Position numbers and translations under genes: made by a program
The notes under the pieces: model-generated
The model's database searches: none
Seen by the model: only the letters and a program-made list of their open reading frames with translations
Told to the model about the DNA's origin: nothing
In this document: piece by piece, positions 61,977-64,000 of the stretch
Layout: the number at the start of each line of letters is the position of its first letter
Position numbering within the stretch: the stretch's first letter is position 1
NCBI GenBank assembly: GCA_963807735.1
Contig: CAWEDI010000051.1
Location: forward strand, 4,796-68,795
Origin: Roseiarcus sp963807735
Lineage (GTDB): Bacteria; Pseudomonadota; Alphaproteobacteria; Rhizobiales; Beijerinckiaceae
Length of the DNA stretch: 64,000 nucleotides
Direction of reading: 5' to 3'

Positions 61977-62696
61977 TCAGCCGCGCAACCGCTCAACGTC
62001 GCTGATCAGCGCCGCCCGACGCTCCGGGGCGGCGTCGCGCGAACCGTCCAGGCGCAATTCCCCCAGGATGCGGGTCGGTCGCGGCCCCAGCACGTAGAGC
62101 ACGTCGGCGAGATCGAGCGCGTCGTCGAGGTCGTGGGTGACGAGCACCGCCGTCAATCGCTTCTCCGCGATCAGCCGGGCGAGATCGGCGCGGATGGCGC
62201 GCGCGAGCGGTGGATCGAGCGAGACGAATGGCTCGTCGAGCAGCAGCAGATCGGGCTTCGCCGCCAACGCCCGGGCGAGAGAAGCGCGGCGCGCCAGCCC
62301 GCCCGATAGTTCGCCGGGATAATGCGCGCGATGCTCGGCAAGACCGAGCGCGGCGAACAGCGCCTCCCGCTCGCCGTCCGTCGCCTGCGGCGCAGCGATC
62401 CGGACGTTGTCTTCGAGGCTGCGCCAGGGCAGCAGGCGCGGCTCCTGAAACGCCATGGCGATCCTCGTTCCCGGCGCGCGCTTCGCGTAGCCGTCGAAGT
62501 CGCGGTCGAGCCCGGCGAGAATGCGCATAAGGGTCGTCTTGCCGCAGCCCGAGGGACCGATCAGCGCCGCCGTTTCCCCCTCGCGCAGCGTGAAGCCGAG
62601 GCCGGCGATGATCTCGACCTCGCGCCCCGCCGTCGTCTTCGCCACCTTGCGGGCGACGCTAACTTCGAGCGCCGCGGGGTCGCCAGCGGGCGGCAT
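61977..62696 (-). CDS. ABC transporter ATPase, SsuB/TauB type
   Basis: A 239-residue ATP-binding subunit of a nitrate/sulfonate/taurine-type importer. Walker A is GPSGCGKTTLM near residue 48, the Q-loop is MAFQEPRLLPWRS near residue 84, the signature is LSGGLARRASLARAL near residue 135 (LSGGL rather than LSGGQ, a tolerated variant), Walker B is LLLLDEPFVSLD near residue 159 and the switch His is VLVTHDLDDAL near residue 193. The ATG at 62696 lies within the 3' end of the permease gene (38-bp overlap). All catalytic motifs look functional. Confidence 0.92.
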   Translation of the reverse strand: MPPAGDPAALEVSVARKVAKTTAGREVEIIAGLGFTLREGETAALIGPSGCGKTTLMRILAGLDRDFDGYAKRAPGTRIAMAFQEPRLLPWRSLEDNVRIAAPQATDGEREALFAALGLAEHRAHYPGELSGGLARRASLARALAAKPDLLLLDEPFVSLDPPLARAIRADLARLIAEKRLTAVLVTHDLDDALDLADVLYVLGPRPTRILGELRLDGSRDAAPERRAALISDVERLRG

Positions 62697-63405
62697 GACG
62701 TTCGAACGGTTGGACAATAAAACTCTCGACGATGAGCATGATCGCGGTGAACGGCAACGCATAGGCGAGCAACGTCGCCACGTCGAACAATTGGAACGCC
62801 GATCCGATCTCGAATCCGACCCCGCTCGGCCGGCCGAGCAACTCGACGACCAGCACGATCTTCCATACCAGCGAGAGCCCCGAGCGCGTCGCCGCGGCGA
62901 AGAACGGCGCGAGCTGCGGCAGCACGACATGGCGCCAGCGCTTGAGCGGCGAAAAGCCGAATACGGCGGCCATCTCGTCAAGCCCGACGTCGAGCGTGCG
63001 CGCGCCCTCGCGCAGGGTGACGACCGCGTTCGGCAATTTGTTGAGCGCCACCGCGCCGATCGCGGCCGCCTCGTTGAGGCCGATCCAAACGTAAGCCAGC
63101 ACGATGATGACCAGCGCCGGCAGGTTCAGGAGTATGACGACCGGCGCGTCGAACCAGCTATTCACGAAGGCGCGACGGCCCATCGCGTAGCCGAGCGCCG
63201 AGCCTACCGCCATCGCCAGCGTGAAAGCGGCGGCGACGCGGCCGAGCGTCACGGCGAGCGCCGCCGGTAGCGCGCCGCTCGCGGTCTGCACGCGGACGGC
63301 GTCAAGGACCGCGAGCGGGCTCGGCAGCAGGCGCGGGTTGGCGAAATGGGCGGCGACATGCCAGAGCAGCAGCAGCACCAGCAACGATCCCAGCCGCGCC
63401 GTCAA
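62659..63405 (-). CDS. ABC transporter permease, SsuC/TauC type
   Basis: A 248-residue BPD-type inner-membrane permease with six helices. The EAA loop that contacts the ATPase is visible as LDEMAAVFGFSPLKRWRHVVLPQLAPF near residue 147 (in part). Other family blocks are FANPRLLPSPLAVLDAV near residue 25 and ALGYAMGRRAFVNSWFDAPV near residue 75 (in part). The start is set at TTG 63405, one base after the stop of the binding-protein remnant, because the frame upstream of it is that remnant in another frame. It is followed by the overlapping ATPase gene. Confidence 0.87.
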   Translation of the reverse strand: MTARLGSLLVLLLLWHVAAHFANPRLLPSPLAVLDAVRVQTASGALPAALAVTLGRVAAAFTLAMAVGSALGYAMGRRAFVNSWFDAPVVILLNLPALVIIVLAYVWIGLNEAAAIGAVALNKLPNAVVTLREGARTLDVGLDEMAAVFGFSPLKRWRHVVLPQLAPFFAAATRSGLSLVWKIVLVVELLGRPSGVGFEIGSAFQLFDVATLLAYALPFTAIMLIVESFIVQPFERHAARWRPRGARS

Positions 63406-63406
63406 C

Positions 63407-64000
63407 TTAAGACCCTCCGGGATCGTAGAAGGCGGCGGGGTCGAGGTCCTTGGCGCCGCCGACCAGACGGCGCCGCCGACCAGATCGGCGCCGCCGACCT
63501 CGGCGATCGCCTTGAACAGCGCGCGCGCATCGGCCGCCTCCTCGGCGACCGGACGATTCGGCGCGCCATCGAGATAACGGCGGCGCAAGACCTCGAAAGT
63601 CGGCGTCGTCCTTGGCGCCGATGCGAGCGCGGATCGGCGCCCAGGCGGCGGGTCCTTCAGCGCGGCGCGCGCCTCGCCGAGCATGGCGAAATAGCGTTTC
63701 AGCGCAGCGGGATGGGTACGCGGCGAACTCGGCCTTGAAGACATAGCCGGTGATCGCCACCGGGCCTTTGGCGCCGAGCGCCTTCTCGACGTCGGCCATG
63801 TCGAGCACGCGCTTGAAGCCGCGCGTTTCGAGATCGGCGCAGAAATTCCAGAACTCCAGCGCGGCGTCGAATTCGCCTTGCGCGAGTTTCTCGGCGATCA
63901 GCGGCGGAGCGCCAAACTCGGGGCGGGCGTCCTTCGCCAGATTGGATCCCGAGCGCAGCGCCAGCGCGCGCAGCATCAACCAGCTTTTGTCGATCGGTCC
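63407..64000 (-). pseudogene. Frameshifted ABC substrate-binding protein (SsuA/TauA/NitT type), 5' end outside window
   Basis: Remnant of the periplasmic binding protein for the adjacent permease and ATPase. The intact-looking stretch near the right edge reads APPLIAEKLAQGEFDAALEFWNF and GPVAITGYVFKAEFAA. After that the protein can only be followed by switching frame four times: near 63720 (apparent extra base), near 63650 (a base lost in a C run), near 63597 (an extra T in a T run) and at 63452-63484, where a 17-bp unit has been duplicated. The last frame ends AAFYDPGGS at 63407. Three of the lesions are single-base indels, so sequencing error must be excluded; the duplication argues for real decay. 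Confidence 0.75.

Overview
The window is about 64 kb of very GC-rich, gene-dense bacterial chromosome, apparently from an alphaproteobacterium of the order Hyphomicrobiales (Rhizobiales). Reasons: the codon use; the mix of CobS, DUF1289, PilZ, HWE-kinase bacteriophytochrome, class I PHA synthase, HutF/HutG-type histidine degradation, GSCFA and FkbH proteins; an infC that appears to start with ATT; and two families of hyphenated palindromic intergenic repeats of the kind common in this order. The genus cannot be fixed by reading. No rRNA, tRNA, CRISPR array, integrase or transposase gene was seen.

Layout: 1-1466 is the end of guaB. 1476-4377 holds a tandem PilZ protein and a tight minus-strand operon (DUF1772, cobS, DUF1289, aspartic protease). 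4502-6346 is a convergent pair, an unknown protein and a GSCFA protein, separated by a repeat. 6459-10099 is an accessory restriction-modification locus: one large single-chain endonuclease-methylase interrupted by an in-frame amber codon, plus a small conserved-looking ORF. 10123-16993 is a full histidine utilisation locus (hutF divergent from hutI-hutH-hutG-hutU) converting histidine to glutamate through formylglutamate. 17036-21563 is a translationally coupled cassette of an FkbH-like glyceryl-ACP synthase, its ACP and two tandemly duplicated proteins of unknown function; this is the best candidate for an undescribed system. 21635-26423 combines an orphan ABC binding protein with an AtzG/AtzE/AtzH (HpxX/Y/Z-like) amidase set and a 2-oxoglutarate/Fe(II)-type oxygenase, suggesting a ureide, oxalurate or carboxybiuret pathway. 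26440-29016 is a hybrid bacteriophytochrome.

29330-37139 is mostly housekeeping: two metabolic/transport genes, infC, an Fsr-like exporter, DUF971 with an Mrp/ApbC ATPase, a HAD phosphatase and a VapBC pair. 37211-40677 is a sugar-acid locus (UxaA-type dehydratase and GntR regulator, divergent from a fumarylacetoacetase-family enzyme) with a perfect palindrome in the shared promoter. 41023-47683 carries a PHA synthase with a long Ala/Pro-rich N-terminus, an AlaC-like aminotransferase, a CYTH-CHAD protein and a glyoxalase-like protein.

47691-61928 is a Wzx/Wzy-type exopolysaccharide cluster: polymerase/ligase, flippase, methyltransferase, three glycosyltransferases, initiating phosphoglycosyltransferase, Wza-like lipoprotein, a Wzc-like co-polymerase whose nucleotide-binding motifs are degenerate, an OprB-type porin and a polysaccharide deacetylase. 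The right edge (61977-64000) is a SsuBC/TauBC-type ABC transporter whose binding-protein gene is broken by four frame-disrupting lesions.
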